A stretch of 64,000 nucleotides of DNA, from NCBI RefSeq assembly GCF_001274775.1, contig NZ_LGUE01000008.1, positions 301,535 through 365,534 of the forward strand. The letters are read 5' to 3'. Both the position numbers and the translations under genes were made by a program. This DNA comes from Rossellomorea marisflavi (lineage in GTDB: Bacteria; Bacillota; Bacilli; Bacillales; Bacillaceae_B). A model generated the notes under the pieces. That model searched no databases. It had not been told where the DNA came from and saw nothing but the letters and a program-made list of their open reading frames with translations. Shown here one piece after another: positions 34,223-43,867 of the stretch; the first letter of the stretch is position 1, and each line of letters begins with the position of its first letter.

Positions 34223-35770
34223 CTAGAATAGATTAAACATATACGGTCCGATAAGTGATATATATAGAAGGATATAGGTTCCCATGAAGTAAAACACTCC
34301 GGCAAACGGACCCCACTCCTCATTCCTTCCAAATTTCCAGACAAGGGCCGTCAGTAAGCTGATTAGGATCATCACTGCATAGCCACTTCCACTGAAGCTC
34401 AAGATATCCGGGGCGACCTGGTAATAATAATCCCCCATTGCCTTGCCTGTATAGGTGAACGGCATGATCAAGAAAATCAAAATGGTGACATATTCTGCCA
34501 TGCTGATGCCTTCCCTCTCAAATACATTCGGTTTGAAGATATTCAAGAGTATCAGGATAAACAAAGAAGGAAGCACCCAATAGAATGAGGTCAGTCCCGT
34601 TACCAAACTTGAAAATAGCATAAGAGTCCCATTGAGTAAAGCTTCTTTTACGGATGCTTTTGTCCAGTGCAGACTCGATTTGATGACCTCGTCATTCTGC
34701 GAGGTCCCATATAGTTCATATGTACCACCATTGTAATTGAACCAAACCACTTTATTGTCTGATAATGGAAGAGGTGATTGTGTCAAATGTCTCGTGGTGT
34801 TCAGGCGCAAAGCCTGATAAGAGCCATCTTCATTCGGAACGGCCTTATATAAGGCGATTGCGTTGAAATCCCCGATCTCCTGCCCCTCAGCAGTAAGCAA
34901 CAATGTGGCTTCCCCATCGATCTCCGCCAGTTGGATATCGCCCGGAGACTCCAGATCAAGCCCGTTGTCTGCATTGACGAATCGGACTTTTTCCGCCTTT
35001 TGAAGCTCATCCCCCACCTCGTCCACAGGCAGCTTGACCTTGTATGTCGCCGTAGTCAATTGTCCTTGTGAGCGTGCTGTTTCACTGTAGAATAACGTCA
35101 GTTGACCATCTGCTATTTCATACGTCGCATTTTCAACCTGCTTGCTTGAGTTCTTCTCCAGAAGCAGGAAAGGAGCACTTACACGTTGCTCTCTATCAAT
35201 ATAGTGGAATTGCACATGCGTATCATCTGCCTTGGTCTGAACAAGGGCATCCCCATCTTTTCCGATGGTTACTTGATCGATCTCCTGCTTAAATGAATGA
35301 ATCTCCCCGGCATCCATTGTGAGAGGATCCATTTCGTAGAGTGTACCACCCGTCCAATAATACACATTGCTTGTATTCGTCTCGATGCCTGTGACTCCTT
35401 CTGAGAGGATGGAGACCTTCCCGCCTTCATGTGACAGTAGTTTCGCATCCTCATAGTAGATGACCTTCTTGCCGTCGGTCCAATAAGGGTTGCTACCGGA
35501 AACATCGACATCGAGTGCCTGTTTCTCCTCGACCTGGAGTCCTTCCTTAACGGTTAGCCCCTGGATCTTTCCTCCACTGGAGATGAAGAGATCCCCGCTT
35601 CCACTGAACAATTGCGGTCTATCCTTAAATGACTGATCAAGGAATACCGAACGGCTCCAATCCTTCTGAGGAGGCTCTTTCACCTTCAGCAACTGATGGA
35701 GGAACATCCCTCCTATTATGAGGATGACCATTGTCATCGGAATACCCCATACCTTCAGCTTTTCTTTCAC
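34223..35770 (-). CDS. Unrecognised membrane protein with large extracytoplasmic domain
   Basis: A 515-residue protein that I do not recognise. One N-terminal helix (about 9-27) is followed by about 340 residues of repeated short beta-strands with Gly-Asp-Gly turns (propeller-like, likely outside the membrane), then about four C-terminal helices (from about 378). The gene ends 21 bp before an orphan PAS histidine kinase on the same strand, so it may work as a co-sensor for that kinase (inference). Start ATG 35770. Confidence 0.75.
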   Translation of the reverse strand: MKEKLKVWGIPMTMVILIIGGMFLHQLLKVKEPPQKDWSRSVFLDQSFKDRPQLFSGSGDLFISSGGKIQGLTVKEGLQVEEKQALDVDVSGSNPYWTDGKKVIYYEDAKLLSHEGGKVSILSEGVTGIETNTSNVYYWTGGTLYEMDPLTMDAGEIHSFKQEIDQVTIGKDGDALVQTKADDTHVQFHYIDREQRVSAPFLLLEKNSSKQVENATYEIADGQLTLFYSETARSQGQLTTATYKVKLPVDEVGDELQKAEKVRFVNADNGLDLESPGDIQLAEIDGEATLLLTAEGQEIGDFNAIALYKAVPNEDGSYQALRLNTTRHLTQSPLPLSDNKVVWFNYNGGTYELYGTSQNDEVIKSSLHWTKASVKEALLNGTLMLFSSLVTGLTSFYWVLPSLFILILLNIFKPNVFEREGISMAEYVTILIFLIMPFTYTGKAMGDYYYQVAPDILSFSGSGYAVMILISLLTALVWKFGRNEEWGPFAGVFYFMGTYILLYISLIGPYMFNLF

Positions 35771-35920
35771 TTTTCATTCCCCCTGCTTTAAAGCATTTTC
35801 TCTACTTATACTTCTGAATTTTAGCACAATTAGTGCCTTTATTCACTTATTTTTCCATATTTAGGTATAAAATAGAGAGTAAGGGCTATATTACATATAC
35901 CACATCTCCATAATATGTCG

Positions 35921-35957
35921 AAAAAAAACCGCTCCCTATTCATATCGGAGCGGTTTT
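35921..35957 (-). terminator. Terminator of kbl-tdh
   Basis: Minus-strand AAAACCGCTCC/GGAGCGGTTTT stem followed by T-run. Confidence 0.88.
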
Positions 35958-35964
35958 CATTTTC

Positions 35965-36915
35965 TTATATTCTTTTTTCGGTCTTTAACTTATGAAGCAT
36001 ATCGGCTGTCATCTTCGAGAGGTCGTACGAACAGCTGAATCCCCACTCTTCCACTGCGGCAGAAGAATCGATGGCATCCGGCCAGCTTTCGGCGATGGCC
36101 TGCCTGACGGGATCGACCTGATAGTCGATCTTGAAGTCAGGCTGGTGAACCTGTATCGCTTTCTCAAAATGCTCAGGCGCTGCACTCATAGCACTCACGT
36201 TGAAAGAATTGCGGTGGATGAGCTTCGATCCATCCGCCTCCATCAAATTGATGATGGCATCTAGGGCGTCCGGCATATACATCATATCCATGAAGGTGCC
36301 CTCACCGATATAGGAAGTATAACGATTCTGCTTGATGGCTTCATAGTAGATTTCTACTGCATAATCCGTCGTTCCCCCACCTGGAAGCGTTTCGTATGAA
36401 ATCAATCCGGGGAACCGCAGCCCTCTGGTATCCACACCGAATTTGGTGAAATAATAATCCGATAGCAATTCTCCAGACACTTTATTCACCCCGTACATCG
36501 TCGTCGGTCGCATGATGGTATCCTGCGGTGTCGACTTCTTGGGTGTACTTGGTCCGAATGCTCCGATCGAGCTTGGGGTGAAGAATTGACAATCCAATTC
36601 CCTGGCCGTTTCAAGGGCATTGACGAGCCCTCCCATATTCAAGTTCCATGCAAGGAGCGGCTTTGCTTCGGCTGTAGCCGACAATAGGGCGGCAAGATGG
36701 ATGATGGTATCGACCTTATTCGTCTTGGCTAACTCGAACATGCGCTTTTCATCGGTTACATCCAGCTGGGCGAAGGGTCCACCGGTCACAATGGGACTGT
36801 CGGTCTCTCTGATGTCTGTTGCCAATACGTGATCCGCGCCGTAAACCTCGCGGAGACGGGTCGTCAATTCCGATCCAATCTGTCCCAACGCACCGGTGAC
36901 AAGAATCTTTTTCAT
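35965..36915 (-). CDS. tdh: L-threonine 3-dehydrogenase, SDR type
   Basis: Extended SDR of 316 residues that oxidises L-threonine to 2-amino-3-ketobutyrate with NAD. NAD motif TGALGQIG (7-14), catalytic Ser116 in TPSSIGAFG, Tyr141/Lys145 in MYGVNK. It is the short-chain form of the enzyme, not the zinc-dependent medium-chain form of E. coli. It lies 36 bp after kbl on the same strand, and the two convert threonine to glycine and acetyl-CoA. The operon partner makes this assignment strong. Confidence 0.93.
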   Translation of the reverse strand: MKKILVTGALGQIGSELTTRLREVYGADHVLATDIRETDSPIVTGGPFAQLDVTDEKRMFELAKTNKVDTIIHLAALLSATAEAKPLLAWNLNMGGLVNALETARELDCQFFTPSSIGAFGPSTPKKSTPQDTIMRPTTMYGVNKVSGELLSDYYFTKFGVDTRGLRFPGLISYETLPGGGTTDYAVEIYYEAIKQNRYTSYIGEGTFMDMMYMPDALDAIINLMEADGSKLIHRNSFNVSAMSAAPEHFEKAIQVHQPDFKIDYQVDPVRQAIAESWPDAIDSSAAVEEWGFSCSYDLSKMTADMLHKLKTEKRI

Positions 36916-36951
36916 CTTAGTTCCTCCTGTATTTCGTTGATGATGAGGGAA

Positions 36952-38142
36952 TTAAAGGATCCCCAGCTCTTTTCCTACTTTTTCATACGCTTCTACCGCT
37001 TGATCAAGCATCTCTTTCGTATGGGCTGCCGATGGCATATTCCGTACCCGGCCCGTCCCTCGTGGTACGGTAGGGAATACGATGGATTTCGCATAAACCC
37101 CTTCTTCATACAGACGCTTACTGAAATTCTGTGTATCCTGCTCATCACCGATGATGACAGGAGTGATCGGCGTTTCAGATTTCCCGATATCAAAGCCAAG
37201 CCCTGAAAGTTTTTCCTTGAGGTAGGCACTATTTTCCCACATTTTGTCCTGCAGTTCCGTGCTGTTCATCAACAAGTCCAGCGCTTCCGTACACGCGGTC
37301 ACATCCGCAGGCGTCAGGGATGTCGAGAATAAGAACGGGCGGGATCGCACCTTCAACCAGTCGATCAGGTTTTGAGTACCCGCCACATATCCACCTACTA
37401 CCCCGATGGCTTTAGACAGCGTACCCATTTGGAAATCGACTTTATGAGAGAGACCGAAATGCTTCACTGTACCGGCACCTTTACCAAGAACACCGGAACC
37501 ATGGGCATCATCCACATAGGTCATGATATCGAATTCCTCTGCGATTTCGACGATTTCAGGTAGCTTGCATACGTCTCCATCCATAGAGAAGACCCCATCT
37601 GTGATGATCATGATTTTCGCGTAAAGACCTGACTCTTTGGCTTCCTTCGCCTTCGCACGCAAATCTTCCATATCCGAGTGGTTGAATCGGATGATCTTGG
37701 CACGGGACAGACGGCATCCGTCGATGATGGACGCATGGTTCAATTCATCGGAAAGAATGGCATCATGTTTATCCATGACCGCAGAAATGGCTGCCATATT
37801 GCAATTGAAGCCCGATTGATACGCGATGGCCGCTTCGGTTCCCTTGAATTCAGCAAGCTTTTCTTCCAGTTTCACGTGAAGGTCAAGGGTTCCGTTGATT
37901 GTCCGGACAGCTCCTGCTCCGACACCATATTCTTTCACCGCTTCAATGGCCACCTTTTTCAATCGCTCATCTGTTGCAAGTCCTAGATAATTATTGGAAG
38001 AGAGATTCACAAGCTCCTTGCCTTTAATCGTAATGACGGGTCCGTTTGCCCCTTCCAACGGATCGATTTCATTATAGAGACCTTTTGATTTTAGATCCTG
38101 CAGATTGTCCTGTAAGAAATGGTCCAGGGTTTTACTTGTCAT
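36952..38142 (-). CDS. kbl: Glycine C-acetyltransferase (2-amino-3-ketobutyrate CoA ligase)
   Basis: PLP enzyme of the alpha-oxoamine synthase family, 396 residues. It cleaves 2-amino-3-ketobutyrate with CoA into glycine and acetyl-Co[11 protein letters not shown] (211-220) holds the PLP-binding aspartate and TLSKAIG carries the Schiff-base Lys244. Start ATG 38142 follows AGGAGG. It is upstream of tdh in the threonine degradation operon. cre-like sequences lie upstream. 8-amino-7-oxononanoate synthase (BioF) is related but is ruled out by the tdh neighbour. Confidence 0.94.
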   Translation of the reverse strand: MTSKTLDHFLQDNLQDLKSKGLYNEIDPLEGANGPVITIKGKELVNLSSNNYLGLATDERLKKVAIEAVKEYGVGAGAVRTINGTLDLHVKLEEKLAEFKGTEAAIAYQSGFNCNMAAISAVMDKHDAILSDELNHASIIDGCRLSRAKIIRFNHSDMEDLRAKAKEAKESGLYAKIMIITDGVFSMDGDVCKLPEIVEIAEEFDIMTYVDDAHGSGVLGKGAGTVKHFGLSHKVDFQMGTLSKAIGVVGGYVAGTQNLIDWLKVRSRPFLFSTSLTPADVTACTEALDLLMNSTELQDKMWENSAYLKEKLSGLGFDIGKSETPITPVIIGDEQDTQNFSKRLYEEGVYAKSIVFPTVPRGTGRVRNMPSAAHTKEMLDQAVEAYEKVGKELGIL

Positions 38143-38163
38143 CTTTGTGACCTCCTTGTTTTA

Positions 38164-38177
38164 TGTAAGCGTTTTAT
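38164..38177. promoter_or_regulatory. cre-like site upstream of kbl
   Basis: TGTAAGCGTTTTAT agrees with 12 of 14 cre positions. A similar TGTTAGCGTTTTTC (11 of 14) lies at 38218-38231. Confidence 0.35.
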
Positions 38178-38358
38178 AGACAATTGTACACTCCAGAAAG
38201 ACATTTACCGGTATAATGTTAGCGTTTTTCGTACTATTTCACACAGATTAGTTTAACATGTTTCTCCGTGATGGACAAAATAATTCTTGCTTAAATGGTC
38301 ATTTCTCTGTGTCTGATGATGTCTCTAGTATGCGGTTGGCCAATCAAATTGATTCCTA

Positions 38359-38392
38359 TAAAAAAAGAAGCCGACCCTAAGGCCGGCTTCTT
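38359..38392 (-). terminator. Terminator of the metalloprotease gene
   Basis: Minus-strand AAGAAGCCG/CGGCTTCTT stem followed by TTTTT. Confidence 0.85.
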
Positions 38393-38397
38393 GATGA

Positions 38398-40533
38398 TCA
38401 GTGCTTCTTCTTTGGTTTTTTCTTATCCTTCAATTTGACTTCATACGTGAAATCGACCGGGTTTTTATCATGAGGCGGAGCTGCATAGGAAGTAATCATA
38501 TAGTTACTTCCATCCTTGAAGAGCTGTCGAAGCTTCAACGCATTGGTTTCCGTCACATTGAACGGGTCGACCTGAATGACTTTATACTTGGTTTTCGGGT
38601 TCTTTTTGTTGCCTACCTGTCTTTCATTGATGAATGTAACCGTATATTCCACGTACTCTCCTAGGATTTCCGCTTTCGATTTGAATACGTCAAGATTGGA
38701 TCCGTCCTGCTGGAAGCCGATTTCCGGGATCTCAATATTATCAATGAACCAGCCGGAGTCATTGTAGCCCCAGTCCGTCAGATAGCGGAAGGAGATCAGG
38801 ATATCCTTACCGGCGTATTGACTCAGATCAAAGGTTTCTTTTTGCCAGTCTTCATAGTGACCGGTGAAGCCAGGGACATTATCTTTGATCTTAGGATAGC
38901 CTTGTCCGTCCACATCCGAACGGGTATTTTCGTTCTCAAGGGATGTCCATGTCTGCCCATTATCCTCAGAAACTTGGACCATGGCATAATCCCATGCTTC
39001 TTCAATATCGATGAAGTTGTCGAAGGAAAGGGTGGCTTTGTCCACTTTTGACAGATCTGCTTCTAATACGATGGCACTGTCCAGTTCGTCGCCTTCATTG
39101 GCCCATAGGACTTTGTTGCCCGATCCTTTGGGATCATCAACGCTTTGCCATTTGACCGGTAGGAAATCTACTCCATCAAAATTGATCGTGTCGACCTTCC
39201 CTTTGAAATCAAGCTCTTTGAAGTCCCCTCCCCATGCAGGGACCCCTTCTTTTTCATACTCGAGGGCTTTCTCATAATCGACGGTCTTGCCTCGCTTCGT
39301 GCCTTTACTGTCGACCGGAAGATCCCTCAGATCGATGCTGTCGAAGTCATACTTCCCTCCAGAACCATCATCGATGGCGAGGGCCGTGATGAAGTGTTGA
39401 TAGAGGGTGGTGAAGTCTTCCTTCGCTCCATATTCCTTCAGCATGTGATCGACACTTTCGATGCCATGCGTTTCGTCAGTGGCAAGATCACGGATGAATT
39501 CCTGCCCATACTTATCGTACATATAGAGGGTGAAGAGATAGACCTGACCATAGTCTGCAATCGTTTCCGGTCCTGTTGCCGCACTGCGGTGTTCATCCCA
39601 GTTCACCAGGGAGTTTTCCGGGTGATCAAGATAGAAGTTCACAGAGCCCTCATTGGATCCATATCCTCCAAGGAATTCGGAGAAGGTCGACATGCCTTCA
39701 TTCAGCCATGTCTCTTCAGCCGGGTCATTATCGGCATGGATCAGATGCTGGAGTTCATGGATGGTCGTACCGAAGAACGTATTCTCGAGCCTGGTTTCCC
39801 AGCTGTTCGTATCAATTGTGATGATGTTACGGTCCGTATAGTTTTCAAGGGTCTGCCAGAAGAATCCTGCCACGAAGAACGGATAGCTAGGGTCGTAGTA
39901 GCCGTCATCCTTGATGTTGTCGACGAGCATGATCACCTTGTCACTGCCCTCGTAATAGTTATCTGGCAAGCCAACCATTCCTGGAACGGTGGCATTTGAT
40001 CCATCCAACTCATCCGGCATGCCGAAGAAATCCGTTGCAGTCGGATAGATGTTCGAATCGAACTCATCCTTCAGTTTATCTACCTGCTCCTGAGTGACCA
40101 CATGAGGAGGACGGGGATCTCCTTCAGGGAATGCAAGGTCATTCGCCACCCAGATCTCTACGTTGTCTCCCACACTTCTCAGGGTGAATTGTTTAAATTT
40201 CAGGTCCCGATCAAGGAACAACTTTGTCCCTCCGTCGTATGTAAATTCACTTGTCTGTTTATTGCTCTGGGCTTTCACTTCACCTTTTTGATCGAACTTG
40301 AATTCTTTCACCTGTTTTTTCAGCTTTCCTTCAGCTTTATTCAGGAAGTTTTCATTTTCAGAAAGTGACTCAAGATGACCATCGATATCGATGCGATCGC
40401 CGTATCGCTCGGTGTTCCAGTTGGCCTTTGTGGGAGTGGACTCAGCCGAGACCTCCTGTGAGAATGGTGCCAACAGTCCCAGTGCCAAAGCACCGGTGGA
40501 AAGAATGGAAAACAATTTAGTTTTCAAATACAT
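38398..40533 (-). CDS. Secreted zinc metalloprotease, immune inhibitor A-like
   Basis: A 711-residue secreted protease. Signal peptide residues 1-30 (cleavage after SQEVSA). The zinc site is HELQHLIH (259-266, HExxH) with a downstream WLNEGMS glutamate (Glu279) as the likely third ligand. This resembles the M6 (InhA) and M30 families; HELQH is closer to M30 hyicolysin. Residues ~430-610 form a MAM/jelly-roll-like domain (YDNS-type GWFIDNIEIPEIG) seen in InhA proteins. The C-terminus is Lys-rich. A CodY-type box lies 54 bp upstream of the start. Confidence 0.85.
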   Translation of the reverse strand: MYLKTKLFSILSTGALALGLLAPFSQEVSAESTPTKANWNTERYGDRIDIDGHLESLSENENFLNKAEGKLKKQVKEFKFDQKGEVKAQSNKQTSEFTYDGGTKLFLDRDLKFKQFTLRSVGDNVEIWVANDLAFPEGDPRPPHVVTQEQVDKLKDEFDSNIYPTATDFFGMPDELDGSNATVPGMVGLPDNYYEGSDKVIMLVDNIKDDGYYDPSYPFFVAGFFWQTLENYTDRNIITIDTNSWETRLENTFFGTTIHELQHLIHADNDPAEETWLNEGMSTFSEFLGGYGSNEGSVNFYLDHPENSLVNWDEHRSAATGPETIADYGQVYLFTLYMYDKYGQEFIRDLATDETHGIESVDHMLKEYGAKEDFTTLYQHFITALAIDDGSGGKYDFDSIDLRDLPVDSKGTKRGKTVDYEKALEYEKEGVPAWGGDFKELDFKGKVDTINFDGVDFLPVKWQSVDDPKGSGNKVLWANEGDELDSAIVLEADLSKVDKATLSFDNFIDIEEAWDYAMVQVSEDNGQTWTSLENENTRSDVDGQGYPKIKDNVPGFTGHYEDWQKETFDLSQYAGKDILISFRYLTDWGYNDSGWFIDNIEIPEIGFQQDGSNLDVFKSKAEILGEYVEYTVTFINERQVGNKKNPKTKYKVIQVDPFNVTETNALKLRQLFKDGSNYMITSYAAPPHDKNPVDFTYEVKLKDKKKPKKKH

Positions 40534-40586
40534 AATCCCCTCTCTATGAGAATAGTTATAATATAAGCGAAATAATCATAACACAC

Positions 40587-40601
40587 TAAATTTTCAGAAT
40601 A
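40587..40601. promoter_or_regulatory. CodY box upstream of the metalloprotease
   Basis: AATTTTCAGAATATA matches 13 of 15 positions of AATTTTCWGAAAATT. CodY represses extracellular proteases in rich medium in related bacilli. The 40534-40849 gap holds this site and no gene. Confidence 0.5.
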
Positions 40602-40830
40602 TATAAGCCGAAAGTTTCTTCTCTCTCTTCATAATTTATGGCTTTTTCTGATAATACACTTTTAACTGATACAGAGGATCTATGGTTTCGACATGGTTCG
40701 ATGGTCCTTATAAGTTGATGCGTTTAAAACCAGGTCTTTTCTACCGTCCCCTCGACGATATTCTATTCTCAACTGCAAAAATTAATTGAAAGTGGGGATA
40801 CCCGTCGGTTTATGTTAAGATTACAGGACA

Positions 40831-40860
40831 AAACAAAAAAACAGCCCTATTAAGACTGTT
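40831..40860 (-). terminator. Terminator of yczE-alkD-patB
   Basis: AAAACAG/CTGTTTT stem overlapping the patB stop codon, followed by T-run on the minus strand. Confidence 0.7.
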
Positions 40861-42022
40861 TTCCTATTCTATGCTCAAGCAAAGCTTCATTCATCCGCCG
40901 CAACGCCATGTCGATGCGCTCCTTGGGACAGGCAATGTTCATTCGGATGAACGAACTGCCGGTCTCTCCGAATTTGAATCCTTCATCGAATTTCACTCGG
41001 GCCTTCTCCAGGAAGAAGGTACAAAGCTCTTCTCCGCTCATGCCGAGTTTCTGACAGTCGATCCAGATCAGGTGGGTAGCTTCTGGCTGTATCACCTGAA
41101 GTTCAGGCATGTATTCCTTGATGTAATTCAATACATACTGTTTGTTATCCTCCAACACCATCCGGAGTTCTTCAAGCCACGGAGTCCCTTCCTCATAGGC
41201 AGCGATCGTCCCTTCGATTCCGAATACATTGGGACGCATCAGCCCGAAGGATGTGAGCTTCTCTTGATAATGTAGCTGCAACTCCTTATTCGGAATCATG
41301 AGAATTGACGTCTGAAGGCCGGCAATGTTAAACGTTTTGCTAGGGGCTGAGCAGACGATGATGCGGTCCCTCACGGATGGATCTGCCTGGATAAAGGGAA
41401 GATGCCGATGTCCCTCGAACACGAGGTCGCCATGCATTTCATCTGAAATGATCCAAAGATCATGTTCTTTCGCAATCGACGCCACCCGCTCCAGCTCTTC
41501 TTTTGTCCAAACCCTGCCGACAGGATTATGGGGACTGCAGAGGATCAGAACCTTTGCTTTTGAAGAACGCGCTTTTTCCTCCAAGTCATCAAAGTCCATC
41601 TCATAGCGACCATTTTCATAGAGAAGCGTATTCTTCAGTACCGTGCATCCATGTGCCTCGATCGTACTGTAGAACGGATAATACACGGGATCCTGCAGGA
41701 TGACGGCATCACCCGGCTCTGTAAGGACCGAGAGAAGGACGTTGATGCCCGGTATGATGCCGGGACTGAATGAAATCCATTCCTTCTGGATCTTGATGTC
41801 ATACTGCTTGTCCCACCAGCCGATGATCGAGTCGAAGTACCGGTCACTGAAGGTGGTATAGCCATAGATTCCATGAGCAGCTTTCTTTTGCAGCGCCTCC
41901 ACGATGGCAGGGGAAACCTGAAAATCCATATCTGCTATGCACATCGGTATGACATCCTCCTGTGGATACGACCATTTAACCGAGTGAGTATTCGTTCTCT
42001 CGATGCAATCATTCCAGTTCAT
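40850..42022 (-). CDS. patB: Cystathionine beta-lyase, MalY/PatB family
   Basis: PLP-dependent C-S lyase of 390 residues. SPHNPVGR (163-170), SDEMHGDL with the PLP aspartate, and SAPSKTFNIAG with the Schiff-base Lys229 are the MalY/PatB signatures. It cleaves cystathionine or cysteine conjugates. It is the last gene of a probable operon yczE-alkD-patB, 6 bp after alkD. Start ATG 42022 follows an AAGGGAAC site inside the end of alkD. Family certain, physiological substrate less so. Confidence 0.9.
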   Translation of the reverse strand: MNWNDCIERTNTHSVKWSYPQEDVIPMCIADMDFQVSPAIVEALQKKAAHGIYGYTTFSDRYFDSIIGWWDKQYDIKIQKEWISFSPGIIPGINVLLSVLTEPGDAVILQDPVYYPFYSTIEAHGCTVLKNTLLYENGRYEMDFDDLEEKARSSKAKVLILCSPHNPVGRVWTKEELERVASIAKEHDLWIISDEMHGDLVFEGHRHLPFIQADPSVRDRIIVCSAPSKTFNIAGLQTSILMIPNKELQLHYQEKLTSFGLMRPNVFGIEGTIAAYEEGTPWLEELRMVLEDNKQYVLNYIKEYMPELQVIQPEATHLIWIDCQKLGMSGEELCTFFLEKARVKFDEGFKFGETGSSFIRMNIACPKERIDMALRRMNEALLEHRIGKQS

Positions 42023-42028
42023 GTTCCC

Positions 42029-42814
42029 TTACCCCCTGATTTTGTTGATATGCTTCATTCCCTCGCGCTCACTGAGCGGTGCGAGGTCCTCGTTTGCAAT
42101 AAAATCCTCCACCGTTTCCGGATTTGTCTTGGAGTACTCCCGGAGAGCCCAGCCGATCGCTTTCTGAATGAAGAATTCCTTGGAATCTTGTTTTTTCCTG
42201 ATGTAGCCGAATAGACGGTGTTCATCGGTCTTATCCTTATACTTCAGCTGATAAAGGATGGCCGACCGGTTCAGCCATATATGCTCTGATGAAATCCACC
42301 GTTCAGGATATCCTCCATCTCCATGTTTCAGGAAAATGATTCCTGCAAGGTTCGGGGCAATGCCATCAATCGTATCCCACCAAGACTTTTTGACGATGAG
42401 CTCTTCAAGGAGCGGAAGATGGTCAAGGGTCAGCTTCTTGACCTGCCTGGAAAGGAGGTGGAGAGCGGCATACTGACACTCCCGTTCCGGTTCGTCCCAG
42501 AGCAATTTCGTGACAGAAGGCAGCTCTTGCAGAGGAGGATCACCATACTGTTTGACAAAGTCCTTGAGAGCAGCGTTCCGCTCGGGGGTCCTGATGCCAT
42601 AGAACGAAAACTGATTCCGCATATACGCTTCCATCGACTCACGATTGTCTTCCGTTCCCAACTCTTTGAAGCGCTGGAGGAGGGCTTCGGTATATGTTCT
42701 CACATTGTTAGAACACTCCAGACATATTCCGAGATCCTCGTCACCTTTATAAAAGCCGTCTTCACAATAAATGTTGTCACTGCATGCTGCACAGTTTGTC
42801 ACAAGCTCCCTCAT
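42029..42814 (-). CDS. DNA alkylation repair protein AlkD-like, with N-terminal cysteine-rich domain
   Basis: HEAT-repeat DNA glycosylase of 261 residues, AlkC/AlkD family, which excises N3- and N7-alkylated purines. IRTPERNAALKDFVKQYG, KSWWDTIDGIAPNLAG and IGWALREYSKTNP are the family signatures. Residues 1-35 add a zinc-ribbon-like segment with CAAC, a middle Cys and CLEC that ordinary AlkD lacks. A strong GAGGAGG precedes ATG 42814 and no good internal start exists, so the extension is translated. It is between yczE (24 bp) and patB (6 bp). Confidence 0.85.
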   Translation of the reverse strand: MRELVTNCAACSDNIYCEDGFYKGDEDLGICLECSNNVRTYTEALLQRFKELGTEDNRESMEAYMRNQFSFYGIRTPERNAALKDFVKQYGDPPLQELPSVTKLLWDEPERECQYAALHLLSRQVKKLTLDHLPLLEELIVKKSWWDTIDGIAPNLAGIIFLKHGDGGYPERWISSEHIWLNRSAILYQLKYKDKTDEHRLFGYIRKKQDSKEFFIQKAIGWALREYSKTNPETVEDFIANEDLAPLSEREGMKHINKIRG

Positions 42815-42838
42815 CCCGGTTCCTCCTCATCCTACTAG

Positions 42839-43477
42839 CTATCCTGCAAGAGGTGCATCCTCTCTCTGACGTGCAATCGTTGCCTCTACCCAATTCCTGC
42901 TCATAGGCAGGGACATTCCAACCACCTGTCCGACACCGAGGGCGATCACGATCGTACCGATCCCGACGGGGCCGCCAAGCAGCCATCCTGCAATCAATAC
43001 GACCAGTTCCATGCCGTTCCTCACCCACTGGACGCGCCAGCCGGTTTTATCCACGATTAAAAGCATCAGGCTGTCCCTTGGGCCTGCCCCAAGTCCAGCA
43101 GCTACATAAATGCCGATCCCGATTCCCATGATGATGATCCCGATACACAGTACGCCTGCCTGTATCCATAAAGACGAAGGGTCAGGAAGAAGATAGTTGA
43201 AGATGTCTATAAAAATCCCCACAAGGAGCATATTGATGAAGGCACCCAGTTTCGGGATTGATTTTGTCATGATCCCGGTGAAGGAGAGGATGACGATTCC
43301 CGCAATGATTGACCAGGCCCCAATGCTCAATCCGGCATTCAGGAAGAGCCCATAATGAAGGACATCCCATGGACCGATGCCAAGATCCTTCCCTTTAATG
43401 GTCAACGTAATGCCAAATGCCATGATGATCAACCCGACAAAGAAAAATCCCCAACGGGTCATCCGTTCCCTTTTCAT
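42839..43477 (-). CDS. yczE: YczE/YyaS/YitT family membrane protein
   Basis: A 212-residue integral membrane protein with five predicted helices. The paired motifs GKDLGIGPWDVLHYGL and GAGPRDSLMLLIVDKTG are the family's duplicated half-sites. YczE-type proteins are often next to a transcription regulator or a transport-linked enzyme; function unclear. It heads the yczE-alkD-patB run. Start ATG 43477 follows GAAAGAG. Confidence 0.85.
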   Translation of the reverse strand: MKRERMTRWGFFFVGLIIMAFGITLTIKGKDLGIGPWDVLHYGLFLNAGLSIGAWSIIAGIVILSFTGIMTKSIPKLGAFINMLLVGIFIDIFNYLLPDPSSLWIQAGVLCIGIIIMGIGIGIYVAAGLGAGPRDSLMLLIVDKTGWRVQWVRNGMELVVLIAGWLLGGPVGIGTIVIALGVGQVVGMSLPMSRNWVEATIARQREDAPLAG

Positions 43478-43705
43478 TTTCTATCACTCTTTCTCTCTTT
43501 CATAATGCACCCACTTTACCACATATTCACCTTCAAAGAAATTTCACCATGCCGATTGGGTTTGTGGGATATACTTTTTTGGCGAGGGGGAATTCACATT
43601 CGGCGAAGAAGGTTTGAACACGTTTTCTCCTCTACGCCTTCATTTCCCAAACAGGAATCTCCCAAAACCGAACGATACGACTAGATTCTTATTTTATATT
43701 CGTGT

Positions 43706-43711
43706 TATAAT
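43706..43711 (+). promoter_or_regulatory. SigA -10 element upstream of the ZTP riboswitch
   Basis: TATAAT in TTATAATCG, about 13 bp before the aptamer starts. The -35 is poor. The 43478-43867 gap holds this promoter and the riboswitch. Confidence 0.45.
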
Positions 43712-43723
43712 CGTTTTGCATCT

Positions 43724-43806
43724 ATCAAGCAGTGACTGGCGAAAATGTGGAAATGACCACAAGGGAGCTGCATTCATATACCCATTTGCCGTTCGCCTGG
43801 GCATAA
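43724..43806 (+). ncRNA. ZTP (pfl) riboswitch upstream of folD
   Basis: The conserved pfl-RNA features are present in order: GTGACTGGCG after a P1 strand (GCAG), a P2 hairpin GTGG..CCAC, AGGGAGC and the closing CTGC, and then the second domain with GCCG..CGCCTGGGCA, which makes the pseudoknot. ZTP riboswitches sense the folate-starvation signal ZTP/ZMP and switch on folate one-carbon genes such as folD. I see no obvious U-run terminator in the 60 nt before folD, so control could be translational. Confidence 0.9.
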
Positions 43807-43867
43807 TGATTGGGCCATATCCATGAGCTACACGATAACAGCCTTAAAACATTCAGGAGGGATCGCA

